Assembly: GCA_030430165.1 (NCBI GenBank)
Contig: JAUIGL010000052.1
Location: forward strand, 1-46,432
From: a bacterium
GTDB lineage: Bacteria; Desulfobacterota; Binatia; HRBIN30; CADEER01
DNA length: 46,432 bases
Direction of reading: 5' to 3'
A program made the position numbers and the translations under genes. Every line of letters begins with the position of its first letter. The stretch's first letter is position 1. The notes under the pieces are model-generated. The model was not told where the DNA came from and did no database searches. It saw only the letters and a list, made by a program, of their open reading frames with translations. Of the stretch, positions 27,775-37,144 are shown in pieces.

Positions 27775-30048
27775 TCACAACTCCGGGATCAGACCGACGA
27801 AGTCAGCCACCGTGATGCGCCGGTCGAGATTCGTGTCGCTCGCCGCCGTGCCCGGGAATGACGGGCTGGAAACGTCTTCGATGCGGTCGCCATCGCCGTC
27901 GAACAGCTCTTTTGCCAGATCGGTCAAGTCCTGGAGGTTGACGTTGCCGTCGCCGTTGACGTCGCCCAGCGCTTCATCCTCGATCCTGCACTGTGCCGAG
28001 CAGCCGTCGCCGTCTTCGTTGTTGCCATCGTCGCACTCCTCGGGCGGATTCTCGGTCACACCATTGCCGCATCCGGTGCAGGTCGGGAGGTCGGCCTCGA
28101 CCGGAGTCACCGGCGGCACCACCTCGCCCAACACGAAGGCGTTCTCCGCGAACGGCGGTCGCACGACGACTTCGTTGGCACCGGAAACGGCCGCGGTCAT
28201 GTTGCCGAAGACGTCCGCCGACTGCCGGCCGGTAATTCGGTTCAAGCCGTTCGGGCCGAGGGTTCGCAGCACTCCGGTCGCCCCCTGGCACTGCTCCGGG
28301 GCGGCGTTGAAGCCACACAACAACACGGCGCAGCCGTTGACGTCGACCCGGCCGCCAGGCTCCGCCCCGCCGGTCGCAGTGAGGGTCCCGGTGATCACGA
28401 TGCCGGTGACACTGTTGACCTGAACCAAGCCTCCTGCTCCGGGGTTGGACGTCGCGTTGAGCGTGCCGGCGATACGAATCGCGCCTGCGGTCGCATCGAG
28501 ACCGATGTCGGTGTCGCGCATCGATGCCCCGGCGCCCGAGACGTCCACATCGCCCAACATGTCGATGCTGGCGCCATCGATCGCCACCGAGCCACCGCCG
28601 GCGCCCCGGCCGCGTCCGATAATCGTTCCTTCGATCACCACGGGCCCGTTCGCCGAGAACCCAACCGAGCCACCCGCGCCGCCGCCGAGCCCACCGATGG
28701 CGTTGATGGTGCTGGTCAGCCTGGCCGAGTCGAGGGCGATCACGTCGATCGAGCCGCCGTCTCCGCCAACCGAGCCACCGTTGAGTTGCACGTCGCCCTG
28801 GATCAGGACCGAGGCCGATTGCCCGGAGGCAACGGTCGCGCTCTCGAGGCAGACGACGCCGCCACCGCCAATATCTCGCCCGTTGGCGACGATCGAGGCT
28901 TCCTCACCCACGGTGACCCCTGCCTCGGTACTCGACAGCGCGACTTCGCCGCCGTCGCCGCCGGTAACGTCGACCTCGCCGAGCACCTCGATCGAGCGGG
29001 CGGCATCGATCGCAATGGCGCCGCCGCCGCCTTCGTTGCCGACCGCCGAGGCATCGAGCAGGCCGGCGATCGAAACCCGTCCGGCGTTCGAAACCAACTC
29101 GAGCTCGCCGCCGTCACCGTCCGGTCCGCCGCCGGTGGTCGAGAACTCCGCAGTCGGATCGGTGTTGATCAGGTCGCCGTCGGCGGTCAGCGAAAGGCAT
29201 CCGCCGGAACCCCCGCCGAACTCCTCACCGGCGGTGTCGCCGTCGACCGTGAGCTCGCCGTCGGCGGTAATGAACCCGGTGCTGACGCCGTCGCCGTTGG
29301 CGGTGATGTCGATCCCCTCGCCGAAGCCGCCTTGGAAAATCGCGTCGGCCAGCACCCGCGAGCTCGACGTCATGACGACGTTTCCGCCGCCCAATCCGAT
29401 CCCCGCGGTCAGCGCCACCGTGCCGCCGTCCGGTCCGAGCACGCTGATCTCGCCCTCGACCCGCAGATCACCGGTCGTGCCGACTTCAACGTCTCCCCCC
29501 AGGGAGTCCTCCGAGCCGCCGTCCGCATCGATGACCCCGAGCAAGCGAAAGGAGCCGGCCTCGATGTCGACCACCCCGCCCGAGGCGGTGCGAGCAAGTG
29601 CCGCCACCGCGATGCGTCCGGTCAAGTTGATCTCGCCGGTGGCGATCAGGTTGATGTTCCCGGGCTCGTTCCCCGAAGCGTCGATCGTGCCGCCGATGTT
29701 CATCGTTGCGGCGCTGGCCTCGATCGTACCGCCGGCGGCCGCAGTGCTGCCGCTCGCGGTCAGCTCACCGCCCGACTCGAGAATCAGGGCGTCGACACCG
29801 ACCAGAGTCATCAGGCCGGTGCCAACGTCGAGCGAACCGGAAGACGTAATCAGAAGGGACCGGCCCCCCAGGTCGAACACCGAACCCGGGTCGACGCCGA
29901 TCGCCTGATCGACGATGCAGGGGTCGTCTTGAGGAGCGCAGAGGGTGTTGAGCGTCGTCGCCTGCGTAGGCGGTGCGAGCGCAGTCGAAACGAGCGCCGA
30001 GACGGCCGCGGCAAGCGTCGCGTAGCGGCCGGGAGAAAGAAGGCTCAT
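27775..30048 (-). CDS. Secreted Gly-rich beta-helix protein with DUF4215 and dockerin-like end
   Basis: 757 residues from ATG 30048; ATG 30060 is possible. Signal peptide to about residue 30 (APPTQA). Residues ~70-640 are repetitive Gly/Ser/Asp strands (for example TSSGSLDVGTGLMTLVGVD, GGSVAIDGASIDMLGDVDV), a parallel beta-helix like those of filamentous adhesins. Then a Cys-rich DUF4215-like repeat (CGNGVTENPPEECDDGNN) and a Ca-binding pair (GDVNGDGNVNLQDL and DTNLDRRITVADFVGL) of dockerin type I form. No cohesin was seen in the window. Probably a surface-exposed adhesin or coat protein. Confidence 0.82.
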   Translation of the reverse strand: MSLLSPGRYATLAAAVSALVSTALAPPTQATTLNTLCAPQDDPCIVDQAIGVDPGSVFDLGGRSLLITSSGSLDVGTGLMTLVGVDALILESGGELTASGSTAAAGGTIEASAATMNIGGTIDASGNEPGNINLIATGEINLTGRIAVAALARTASGGVVDIEAGSFRLLGVIDADGGSEDSLGGDVEVGTTGDLRVEGEISVLGPDGGTVALTAGIGLGGGNVVMTSSSRVLADAIFQGGFGEGIDITANGDGVSTGFITADGELTVDGDTAGEEFGGGSGGCLSLTADGDLINTDPTAEFSTTGGGPDGDGGELELVSNAGRVSIAGLLDASAVGNEGGGGAIAIDAARSIEVLGEVDVTGGDGGEVALSSTEAGVTVGEEASIVANGRDIGGGGVVCLESATVASGQSASVLIQGDVQLNGGSVGGDGGSIDVIALDSARLTSTINAIGGLGGGAGGSVGFSANGPVVIEGTIIGRGRGAGGGSVAIDGASIDMLGDVDVSGAGASMRDTDIGLDATAGAIRIAGTLNATSNPGAGGLVQVNSVTGIVITGTLTATGGAEPGGRVDVNGCAVLLCGFNAAPEQCQGATGVLRTLGPNGLNRITGRQSADVFGNMTAAVSGANEVVVRPPFAENAFVLGEVVPPVTPVEADLPTCTGCGNGVTENPPEECDDGNNEDGDGCSAQCRIEDEALGDVNGDGNVNLQDLTDLAKELFDGDGDRIEDVSSPSFPGTAASDTNLDRRITVADFVGLIPEL

Positions 30049-30174
30049 GAAGTGCTCCATCACTGTGGTCTGGCCGCCCGTCGGCGGGCACCGTCCATGC
30101 GGTGCTGGAACACCACGGCTATCGAACCGCCACGACTGTATCAAGGAAAACGCAACCGCAGCGGCACTCACTCG

Positions 30175-32589
30175 TCAGTGGTAGGCCTCCATTAGATCGA
30201 CCAACTCGAGCTCGCGCATTTTCTCGAAAACGTGTCGTTTTACGTCACGCACCGTTTCGAGGCGTTGCGCCTTGCGGGCAATCTTTTCGGCCACCTTCAG
30301 GTCGACGCCACGAATCAATCTCTTGATCGGTGGCACCAGAAACGAGCTCATGCTCAGGTCGCGCAAGCCGAGTCCGATGAGCACCAGGGTGCAGACGGGA
30401 TCGCCGGCCATTTCACCACACAGCGCCACCGGCTTGCCCGCCGCCTGGGCTGCTTTGATGGTGGTCGCCAGGGCGCGCAGAACCGCGGGGTGCAGCGGCT
30501 GGTACATCGAAGCGACCTTGCGATTACTGCGATCCACCGCCAGCAGATACTGGATCAGATCGTTGGTGCCGATGCTGAAGAAGTCGGCCTTCTCGATGAA
30601 GCGGTCGGCCAGCTGCACCGCGGCGGGTACCTCGATCATGATGCCGACTGGAATGTTGGGGTCGAATTCGCGCCCCTCGCGCCGCAGCTCGTGCTTCGCT
30701 TCCTCGATCAGCGCTTTGGCGTTGGCGAGCTCTTCCAGGCTGGTCACCATCGGCAGCATGATTCGAACCCGTCCGTGAACGCCGGCACGCATGATCGCGC
30801 GCAGCTGAGCCTTGAAAACCTTGGGCAGCTCGAGCGAGATACGCAGCGAGCGCCAGCCGAGAAACGGATTGGTCTCCGCCGGCATCGGCAAGTAAGACGG
30901 CAGCTTGTCGGCCCCCAGGTCGAGCGTGCGGATGGTCAGCTCGCAGCCGGCGGCGCTGCGAACGATCTGCTCGTACAACTCCACCTGTTCGGTTTCGGTG
31001 AGATAATCGCGGTGGCTGAGGAAGGCGATCTCGGTTCGGTAGAGGCCGATATGATCGGCGCCGTGGCGCAACGCAATCGGGATATCGCCGAGCAAGCCGA
31101 TGTTGGCGCCGAGCGAAACCCGGCAGCCGTCGGGAGTCTCGGCCGGCAGATCGCGCACGCTGTCGAGCTCGCGGTTGAAGGCGCGGTACTCGTCGCGCAG
31201 CCGGCCGTACTCGCGCAGGACCTCGCTGCTCGGGTTGACGAAGACGCCGCCCGAGTTGCCGTCGACGATCAGGTGGTCGCCCTCTCTAATCTGTTCGGAG
31301 TTCTCGACTCCGACCACGGTCGGCAGCTCGAGCGACTTGGCGAGGATCGAGGCGTGCGACGTCGCGCCGCCGCGACCCATGACGATTCCGCGCAGCTGCT
31401 CGGACTCGATGAGGATGAAGTCCGACAGCGAGAGCTCGTCGGCGACCAGGATCACGGCGCCGACGAACGAGCGGTTGCGCTCGGCAACCCCGAGCAGGTT
31501 GCGCAGCACGCGCTGGCCGATGTCCTTGATGTCGTACGCCCGCTCTTGCATGTAGGCGTCGTCGAGCTTGGTGAACTGGTCGACCAGCCCGACCACGACC
31601 TCTTCGATGGCGCGCTCGGCGTTGATCCCCTTGGTGATCTTCTCTTCGACCGGCCGCCGCAGGTTCTCGTCGTTGAGCATCAGGCGCTGGGTCTCGAACA
31701 GGCCCGAGTCGATCTCGGGATACGACCGCCGCACCCGCGCCTTGAGTCGGTCGATCTCTTCCACCGACCGCTCGACCGCCGAGCGAAAGCGCTCGATCTC
31801 CTTGCGCGCCGAGGTCACTCGCTTGCTCGGCGCGCTGCCCAGGCTGACCTCGGGCGCCAGCACGTGGGCGCGGCCGATGCCGTAGCCGGGAGCCGCCGGC
31901 CAGCCGGTCAGGCGGATCGCCGTCTCGCGCCGGCGACTCGGCTTGCGCTGGCGCTCGTATCCCTGGAGGCGCTTGACCGCATCGAGCATCCGCTTCTTGT
32001 AGGCGCGGCGCTCCTCCTCCTTGATCTCCAGACTCTCCAGCAGCTCGAGCTGAGCCAGGATGCCGCCCACCGGCACCGCCACCGCCTTGAGCAACCGGAC
32101 CTCGTCGGGAGTGAAGCGGCGGCGGCGCGAGGTCTGCACAACCAGCACACCCTTCACCTGGCGCTTGTCGAGAATCGGAACCCCGAGGAACGAGTGGTAG
32201 CGCTCCTCGCCGGTTTCCGGGAAGTACTTGTAGCGCGGGTGAGCCAGGGCATCGATCGCCATCACCGGCTCGCGGTGCTCGATGACGAAGCCGGTGAGCC
32301 CCTCGTTCACGCCCATCCGCACCGACTCGACCGAGCCGGCCTCGAGGCCGCGCGTCGCCACCAGGATGAGGTCCCGCTGGCTGCGGTCGTAGCGATAGAC
32401 CGAGCAGACCTCCATATCGAGCCGATCGGCGACCAGGGCGACGATCTGCTCCAGGGTCGAGAGGCTGTCCTCCGAATGGCCGATCAGCGCCCCGACTTCT
32501 TCGAGAAGTTGGAGACCGCGGCTGCTACTCGGGCGCGCACGCACGCCCGCCGCCGCCGCTCGTCCTTGCTGCTTGGTTCTCGTTTTCAT
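30175..32589 (-). CDS. ptsP: Phosphoenolpyruvate--protein phosphotransferase with GAF domain (PtsP)
   Basis: 804 residues. An N-terminal GAF domain (~40-190: LEQIVALVADRLDMEVCSVYR, FLGVPILDK) is followed by the full enzyme I: an N-terminal domain with the linker around AAPGYGIGRAHVL, the phosphohistidine loop GRGGATSHASILAKSLELPTVVG, and the PEP-binding barrel with GLYRTEIAFL, IMLPMV and FFSIGTNDLIQYLLAVDR. It takes phosphate from PEP and passes it to NPr in the nitrogen-type PTS. No ptsO or ptsN lies nearby. Its length fits EI-Ntr. Start chosen at ATG 32589. Confidence 0.95.
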   Translation of the reverse strand: MKTRTKQQGRAAAAGVRARPSSSRGLQLLEEVGALIGHSEDSLSTLEQIVALVADRLDMEVCSVYRYDRSQRDLILVATRGLEAGSVESVRMGVNEGLTGFVIEHREPVMAIDALAHPRYKYFPETGEERYHSFLGVPILDKRQVKGVLVVQTSRRRRFTPDEVRLLKAVAVPVGGILAQLELLESLEIKEEERRAYKKRMLDAVKRLQGYERQRKPSRRRETAIRLTGWPAAPGYGIGRAHVLAPEVSLGSAPSKRVTSARKEIERFRSAVERSVEEIDRLKARVRRSYPEIDSGLFETQRLMLNDENLRRPVEEKITKGINAERAIEEVVVGLVDQFTKLDDAYMQERAYDIKDIGQRVLRNLLGVAERNRSFVGAVILVADELSLSDFILIESEQLRGIVMGRGGATSHASILAKSLELPTVVGVENSEQIREGDHLIVDGNSGGVFVNPSSEVLREYGRLRDEYRAFNRELDSVRDLPAETPDGCRVSLGANIGLLGDIPIALRHGADHIGLYRTEIAFLSHRDYLTETEQVELYEQIVRSAAGCELTIRTLDLGADKLPSYLPMPAETNPFLGWRSLRISLELPKVFKAQLRAIMRAGVHGRVRIMLPMVTSLEELANAKALIEEAKHELRREGREFDPNIPVGIMIEVPAAVQLADRFIEKADFFSIGTNDLIQYLLAVDRSNRKVASMYQPLHPAVLRALATTIKAAQAAGKPVALCGEMAGDPVCTLVLIGLGLRDLSMSSFLVPPIKRLIRGVDLKVAEKIARKAQRLETVRDVKRHVFEKMRELELVDLMEAYH

Positions 32590-32666
32590 GTGTGGGGAAG
32601 AGAACCTTATAGCCTAGGCGCGTATGCGAGGTACAGTTGCGAGCGAATCGGCGCATGAACCGAAAA

Positions 32667-33815
32667 TCACGCGGCGGCCGGCAGCTCGATTGCGAACCGG
32701 CTGCCGCCGCCTTGCCGGCGTTCCGCAATCAGCCGCCCGCCGTGCGCCTCGGCGATGCGGCGCGTCAAAAAGAGCCCGAGGCCAAGCCCCTTGGCGCCGA
32801 ACTCGAGCCAGCCCGACCCGTGCAACACGGGGTCGCCGCAGGCACCGGCGAAGCCGGCGAATGCTCCCTCGAGCTTCTCGAGATCGATGCCGACCCCGGT
32901 ATCCTCGACGAATACCCGGCCGCGCTCGCCGCAGCGCTCCGCGCCGACCGTGATCCGACCGCCATCGGGCGTACAACGGGCGGCGTTGGTCAGCAGATTC
33001 CACACGGCCTGGCGCAGCCAATCGCGATCGCCGCGCGTCACGATCCTCTCTTCCGCGGTGCGTTCGACGATCTCGAGCTGACGCCCGCCGAGGGCGCGGC
33101 GCAGGTCGGTCGCGGCGCTGCCGGCCAAACCGGCGAGCTCCGTCGGCGCGCACTCCAAAGAGAGTTGCGCCGCGCTCACCTGCGACGCTCGCTGGATCTG
33201 GGCCACGCCGCGCACCAGCCAGTCAGACGCCCGCCGCAGGGCGCCCAGCCAACGACCAGCCTCCGGCGCCAGCTCGAGCTCGCCGAGCAGTCCCACCGCG
33301 TTGAAGGCAATGTGGGCCGGGGTGCCGAGCTCGTGCGCCAGGCGCGAGAGGAGGTGACTCTTGTACTCGGCCTCGCGCTCGGCGAGCAGCCGCGCCCGGC
33401 GCAGGTCGTCGATCAGCGCCTGGCGTTCGCGTTCGAGCCGATGCCGCTCGAGGCCGCGCGCCACGACCTGGCGCAGCTCGCGCACCGTCCACGGCTTTTC
33501 GATCAAATGGTAGAGCCCGACGCCGTTGATCGCCCGCTCCAGCACCGACTGGTCGGCGTACGCCGTCAGCAGCACCAGCAGCAAGTCCGGGTCGCCGCGC
33601 CGCACGCGGCTCAACAGGTCGATGCCGCACTCTCCGGGCATCCGCTGGTCGGAAACCATGAGGGCCACCCGACCATCGCGCAACCGCTCGTCCGCCTCGG
33701 CCCCGCCGCGCGCCGTACGCACCGGCGCAACCCCGCTCAGCGCGCGTTCGCAAGCCCGCAGATGCGACGCCTCGTCGTCGACCACGAGCACACACCAGCC
33801 TGCTGCATCCGACAC
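32667..33815 (-). CDS. Response regulator/histidine kinase fusion
   Basis: 382 residues. The N-terminal receiver domain is WCVLVVDDEASHL with phospho-acceptor Asp in LMVSDQRMPGECGIDLL, then LLTAYAD and the conserved Lys in LIEKPW. A coiled coil (ERHRLERERQALIDDLRRARLLAEREAEYKS) links to an HK dimerisation motif SRLAHELGTPAHI and an HATPase domain with N box NLLTNAARC, G1 EDTGVGIDL and GLGLGLFLTRRI. No TM or periplasmic sensor is present. A cytoplasmic receiver-first hybrid kinase; input and target are unknown. Its 5' end faces the cassette array. Confidence 0.9.
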   Translation of the reverse strand: MSDAAGWCVLVVDDEASHLRACERALSGVAPVRTARGGAEADERLRDGRVALMVSDQRMPGECGIDLLSRVRRGDPDLLLVLLTAYADQSVLERAINGVGLYHLIEKPWTVRELRQVVARGLERHRLERERQALIDDLRRARLLAEREAEYKSHLLSRLAHELGTPAHIAFNAVGLLGELELAPEAGRWLGALRRASDWLVRGVAQIQRASQVSAAQLSLECAPTELAGLAGSAATDLRRALGGRQLEIVERTAEERIVTRGDRDWLRQAVWNLLTNAARCTPDGGRITVGAERCGERGRVFVEDTGVGIDLEKLEGAFAGFAGACGDPVLHGSGWLEFGAKGLGLGLFLTRRIAEAHGGRLIAERRQGGGSRFAIELPAAA

Positions 33816-33867
33816 AGCCTTGCAGTCTATCTAATTAGTATCTCACCCGCAAGGCCCGTCCTCCACA

Positions 33868-34100
33868 GAGGCTGTCGATTTTCTCGAAACAAACGCGCGA
33901 AGCGCGCACAGAATCCCTCTCCCGCATTGATGGCGGGAGAGGATTAAAGGTGAGGGGACCGAAAGGAAAGGAGTCGCTAGCCCATGCGGCACAATGGTTT
34001 GCGTACCGCAGCCATTGGATACGCCCTCACCCTGGCCCTCTCCCGGGGGGAGAGGGGATCACAAACGGTTCGGCGGTCACTGGAGAAAATCGACAGCCTC
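33868..34100. repeat. Inverted-repeat-bounded element at the array border
   Basis: An 18-bp perfect inverted repeat, GAGGCTGTCGATTTTCTC, lies at 33868-33885 and 34083-34100. Between them are hairpins CTCTCCCGC...GCGGGAGAG near 33917 and CTCTCCCGGGGGGAGAG near 34038, and the pair GGTGAGGGG / CCCTCACCCT. No credible gene. It fills the 304-bp gap between the kinase gene and the first cassette-type gene. It looks like a MITE built on the genome's CCCTCACCC-type repeat. Confidence 0.55.
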
Positions 34101-34119
34101 CACAGCGGAGGGATCAGGG

Positions 34120-34452
34120 CTAATCGGTCGACCACTTGGCCAGGGTTCGCCGAGTTGAATCGCTGAAACGAGAAAGCTCGCTTGGCTCGAGCAGGCCCCG
34201 GCGATGGATCACGAGGAGTTGCATCATCGCCGTCCCCCGCCGGGGATCGTTGAAGGCCTCGGCAACCTCATGATCTCGCTTCTCGATGAGTCGGTACACG
34301 GCGAGGTATCGCTCGTGCGCGGTCTTCGAGGTACCGGATGCGATTTGTTGGACCTCGGCCAGCACACGTTGGCAAAACCGTTGCAGCGCAATCTCCCGCA
34401 GCTCGCGGAAGACCTTCCAATCAGACTCTGGAATTCTAAGGGGCCCATCCAT
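34120..34452 (-). CDS. Conserved cassette protein of unknown function
   Basis: 110 residues, mostly helical and charged: IPESDWKVFRELREIALQRFCQRVLAEV, then SAHERYLAVYRLIEKRDHEVAEAFNDPRR and LSRFSDSTR. I recognise a widespread family of small proteins with an IPESDWKxF start and an F-D-x-R-R segment, but it has no known function. It is the leftmost cassette-type gene, so distal in the array. No attC is visible on its left side, where the inverted-repeat element begins. Confidence 0.75.
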   Translation of the reverse strand: MDGPLRIPESDWKVFRELREIALQRFCQRVLAEVQQIASGTSKTAHERYLAVYRLIEKRDHEVAEAFNDPRRGTAMMQLLVIHRRGLLEPSELSRFSDSTRRTLAKWSTD

Positions 34453-34537
34453 CGTAGATCACCTTCCGTTTGATCCGGGCGACGTGAGTTCGCCGAGTCC
34501 CGCGCCTACGCCGCCGATTCATCGATTCTCTCGTCCA

Positions 34538-34586
34538 TGAAACGTTCTGCCGATCCGCCGCGGGCAAGCGTATCGGCGCGTCAGCC
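34538..34586 (-). other. Degenerate attC site
   Basis: TGAAACG at the left and GTCAGCC at the right flank short arms CTGCCGAT and ATCGGCGCG (complementary). The inner loop is short. The stop codon of the following gene (34581-34583) lies in the right core, as at several better sites of the array. Confidence 0.45.
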
Positions 34587-34883
34587 GGACACCTCCGCAT
34601 CGTCCTCACGATACCAGGCCAGTCCCTTGATGGGCCGTGAGGAGTCGACAGAGGCGATCTCTGAAATTTCGTCGGCGTAGACGGTCGGCGGATCGTCGGC
34701 CCGATTCCTTACCAGGTCGCGGAGCGAGCCCTGCTCTCGAATCTTGGAGACTGCCAACAGCTCCGCCTCTTCTTCATCCCGCGCCTCGACCTCGCACTGC
34801 GTGTAAAAGCCGTGCTTCCGCAGCTCGCCGTCGAGCTCCACGAGGAAGTTTCGGCCATTGAGGATCACCGCGAAAGCAGGCAT
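34581..34883 (-). CDS. Small cassette protein of unknown function
   Basis: 100 residues: PAFAVILNGRNFLVELDGELRKHGFYTQCEVEARDEEEAELLAV, then REQGSLRDLVRNRADDPPTVYADEISEIAS. The pattern (beta strand, NGRNF, GFYTxxxVEA, DEExAE) looks like a compact alpha/beta protein seen in other cassette arrays; I do not recognise a function. One cysteine, no TM. Its TGA falls in the attC core to its left, so it is bounded as a one-gene cassette. Confidence 0.65.
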   Translation of the reverse strand: MPAFAVILNGRNFLVELDGELRKHGFYTQCEVEARDEEEAELLAVSKIREQGSLRDLVRNRADDPPTVYADEISEIASVDSSRPIKGLAWYREDDAEVSG

Positions 34884-34994
34884 CTCGCCCCACCGAGGTT
34901 TTCAAAGCTTCCCGTTCTTCTGAGGACTACGCCATCCCCACCGCTCAGCCTCGCCGTTCAGCCTTCGGACACACCCTCTCGTTAGCCTTCCACG

Positions 34995-35465
<471 letters not shown>

Positions 35466-35468
<3 letters not shown>

Positions 35469-36108
35469 CCACCAAGCGGGCCTCGGATCATTCCGCCGAC
35501 CGACCGACCCGTCGGTGAAGTAGAGCGAACCAATGACGACGTCGATTTCATATTCGTCCGAATGCTCCCAGCCCGAGAGCGCGTCGTCGATCACAGATTG
35601 CGCGTCGCCATCGAGGCGCTCGCGAACCAACCGAAGGTCGCCCACACCGACTCTACCGAACTCGAGAATGCTCGCCACCAATTTAGACTCGAGTCGCGGC
35701 CCAAGCCGCTTTACGAGCGAGCGAACGTCATATGGGTTGTACACAGACACCTTCCGGGGGTTGATGATGGCGGACACTCCTACATGCAGGTTGCGGTATC
35801 CTCCCTGCTCGTCGGCCAACACGGAAACGACGATCTCGTCGAGGTCCACACTCGCTCGATCGCCGACGTACCCAGCTCCCGCCGCCGTCCCCTGCGGTAG
35901 AGTGACACAACCAGGAAGCCAGCACGCCACCAGAAGTAGTACGACCCCCGCTCGGAACCGCGAAACACTACGCGTCTGCCCAAAGCGAATGCGAGGCCCA
36001 GTTGAGACCGACGACCTCGCCCGCTCGGAGCGACCCACAGATGTGTTGGCAAGCAAAGGTCCCCTCCTAGGCACAGTGCTCGGACACCGTACGGTTCGGA
36101 TGTTCATA
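35466..36108 (-). CDS. Predicted lipoprotein of unknown function
   Basis: About 213 residues if started at ATG 36108 (MNIRTVRC); ATG 36140 gives 224. A hydrophobic run FRAGVVLLLVACWLPGC carries a lipobox, but lies ~50 residues in, so the true start may be a closer non-ATG codon. The body (VDLDEIVVSVLADEQGGYRNLHVGVSAIINP, VSVYNPYDVRSLVKRLGPRLES, IDVVIGSLYF) suggests a periplasmic beta-rich domain. No known family is recognised. Confidence 0.65.
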
Positions 36109-36173
36109 GTCCCGCCAAACTCCGGCGGCAGGAGCCGCACGCCGCCGGCTGCAAGCGCAAATCGTACGGCAAA

Positions 36174-36542
36174 TCATCGCCTGAGCATCTGGATGCGTGC
36201 AAGAAGCTGCTCGGGTGTCGACTCGAAGTTCTCGGCTACCTCGGGTGACGAGATCGAGTCGTGGAGACAGCCCCCGATGTCCTCGATGATGGCCCTGATC
36301 TCGTCAGGGATCTCGATCGCATCCAACCCCCACTCGTTCCCGAGGAGGAAGAACATGTTGACCCGCCCGAGATTCTCTTCGGTCCGCCCTTCGGGGGACG
36401 CGAGATACGAGAGTAGCGCTACGATGGAATCCTGGAGTTGATCGAGGGCAACCGGCGTGCGCTGCAGCTCCGAATAAACCCCATTGACCAAGCGCTCCAG
36501 TTGGCCCGCATCCTCATCGAGATCGACACCCCACTTCGTCAT
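36174..36542 (-). CDS. Helical cassette protein, second gene of a NADAR cassette
   Basis: 122 residues, all helical: DLDEDAGQLERLVNGVYSELQRTPVALDQLQDSIVALLSYLAS, then GRVNMFFLLGNEWGLDAIEIPDEIRAIIEDIGG. No TM, no cysteine pair, no enzyme motif. ATG 36542 overlaps the TGA of the NADAR gene (ATGA), so the two are translationally coupled and probably act together. Function unknown; a partner or regulator of the NADAR protein is inferred from the arrangement only. Confidence 0.7.
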   Translation of the reverse strand: MTKWGVDLDEDAGQLERLVNGVYSELQRTPVALDQLQDSIVALLSYLASPEGRTEENLGRVNMFFLLGNEWGLDAIEIPDEIRAIIEDIGGCLHDSISSPEVAENFESTPEQLLARIQMLRR

Positions 36543-37108
36543 CGCGCCACCCTAAGCCCCTGGTATTCCTTTCGAGCGCGCATGAGCGCGAATCCGAGCA
36601 GGTTGAGCCCCTTCCACTTCCTCGGATCGCTCGCTCGTGCATCGTCTTCGGTGAGCCCGATTCCCCAGACTCGGTCCCTCGGACTCGCCTCCACCAGGAC
36701 TCGACTGCCGGTACCCACCAGGAATGCACCGAGATCGACGTTCTGCAGAAACTTCTCGACGTTCCCCTTGTAGACGATATCGGATCGGTGGTCGTCCCAG
36801 GTCGTCTCGACGAAGCCACGCACCCCCCGGCCGAGAGCCTTCGCCCCTCCCGGGCTGGTGGCCGCGAGAATCTTCTCCCGGGTCTCCTCGTCACCGAACA
36901 ACCGCGCTTTCTCGGCCATCATGTAGTGCTCCGCCGTTCGATACTTCACACCTTCAACGACAAACGAGGCATCGTACCACTGGCTGAGACATTCCTTGCC
37001 GAGACGACTCGATCTCGCCGTGTGCCCCCAGAAGAACAGGTACTTCAGGCGCAGCCCGCCGGCAGCGGCGCTGACGAGGTCATCGACACATGTGAAATCG
37101 GAGCTCAC
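36539..37108 (-). CDS. NADAR (YbiA-like) N-glycosidase family protein
   Basis: 189 residues from GTG 37108. Family marks in order: LFFWGH (the strand with F-W-G-H), LSQWYDASFVVEGVKYRTAEHYMMAEKARLFGD (motif T-x-E-H-Y-M-M with catalytic Glu), ILAATSPGGAKALGRGVRGF, WDDHRSDIVYKGNVEKFLQN and DRVWGIGL. YbiA members cleave an N-glycosidic bond in riboflavin intermediates. Others remove ADP-ribose from guanine in DNA as antidotes to DarT-type toxins. No DarT gene is seen here, so the reaction cannot be chosen. First gene of a two-gene cassette. Confidence 0.9.
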   Translation of the reverse strand: MSSDFTCVDDLVSAAAGGLRLKYLFFWGHTARSSRLGKECLSQWYDASFVVEGVKYRTAEHYMMAEKARLFGDEETREKILAATSPGGAKALGRGVRGFVETTWDDHRSDIVYKGNVEKFLQNVDLGAFLVGTGSRVLVEASPRDRVWGIGLTEDDARASDPRKWKGLNLLGFALMRARKEYQGLRVAR

Positions 37109-37111
37109 GTC

Positions 37112-37144
37112 AATCGCCGGCGACCAAGTGCTTCGTCGCTAGAA
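37112..37144 (-). other. Truncated attC-like site
   Basis: GTCAATC at the left and GCTAGAA at the right flank a short CGCCGGCGACC / TTCGTCG segment. It separates two genes, and the stop of the right-hand gene (37139-37141) sits in the right core, as elsewhere in the array. Length is only about half of the intact sites. Confidence 0.35.

Noticed and set aside
28445-29908. 487-codon plus-strand ORF opposite the beta-helix gene
   Set aside because: Pro/Ser-rich antisense of the Gly-rich repeat protein.
34927-34987. attC site left of the aspartic protease gene
   Set aside because: GTTAGCC is present at 34981-34987, but I could not find a matching left core or complementary arm.
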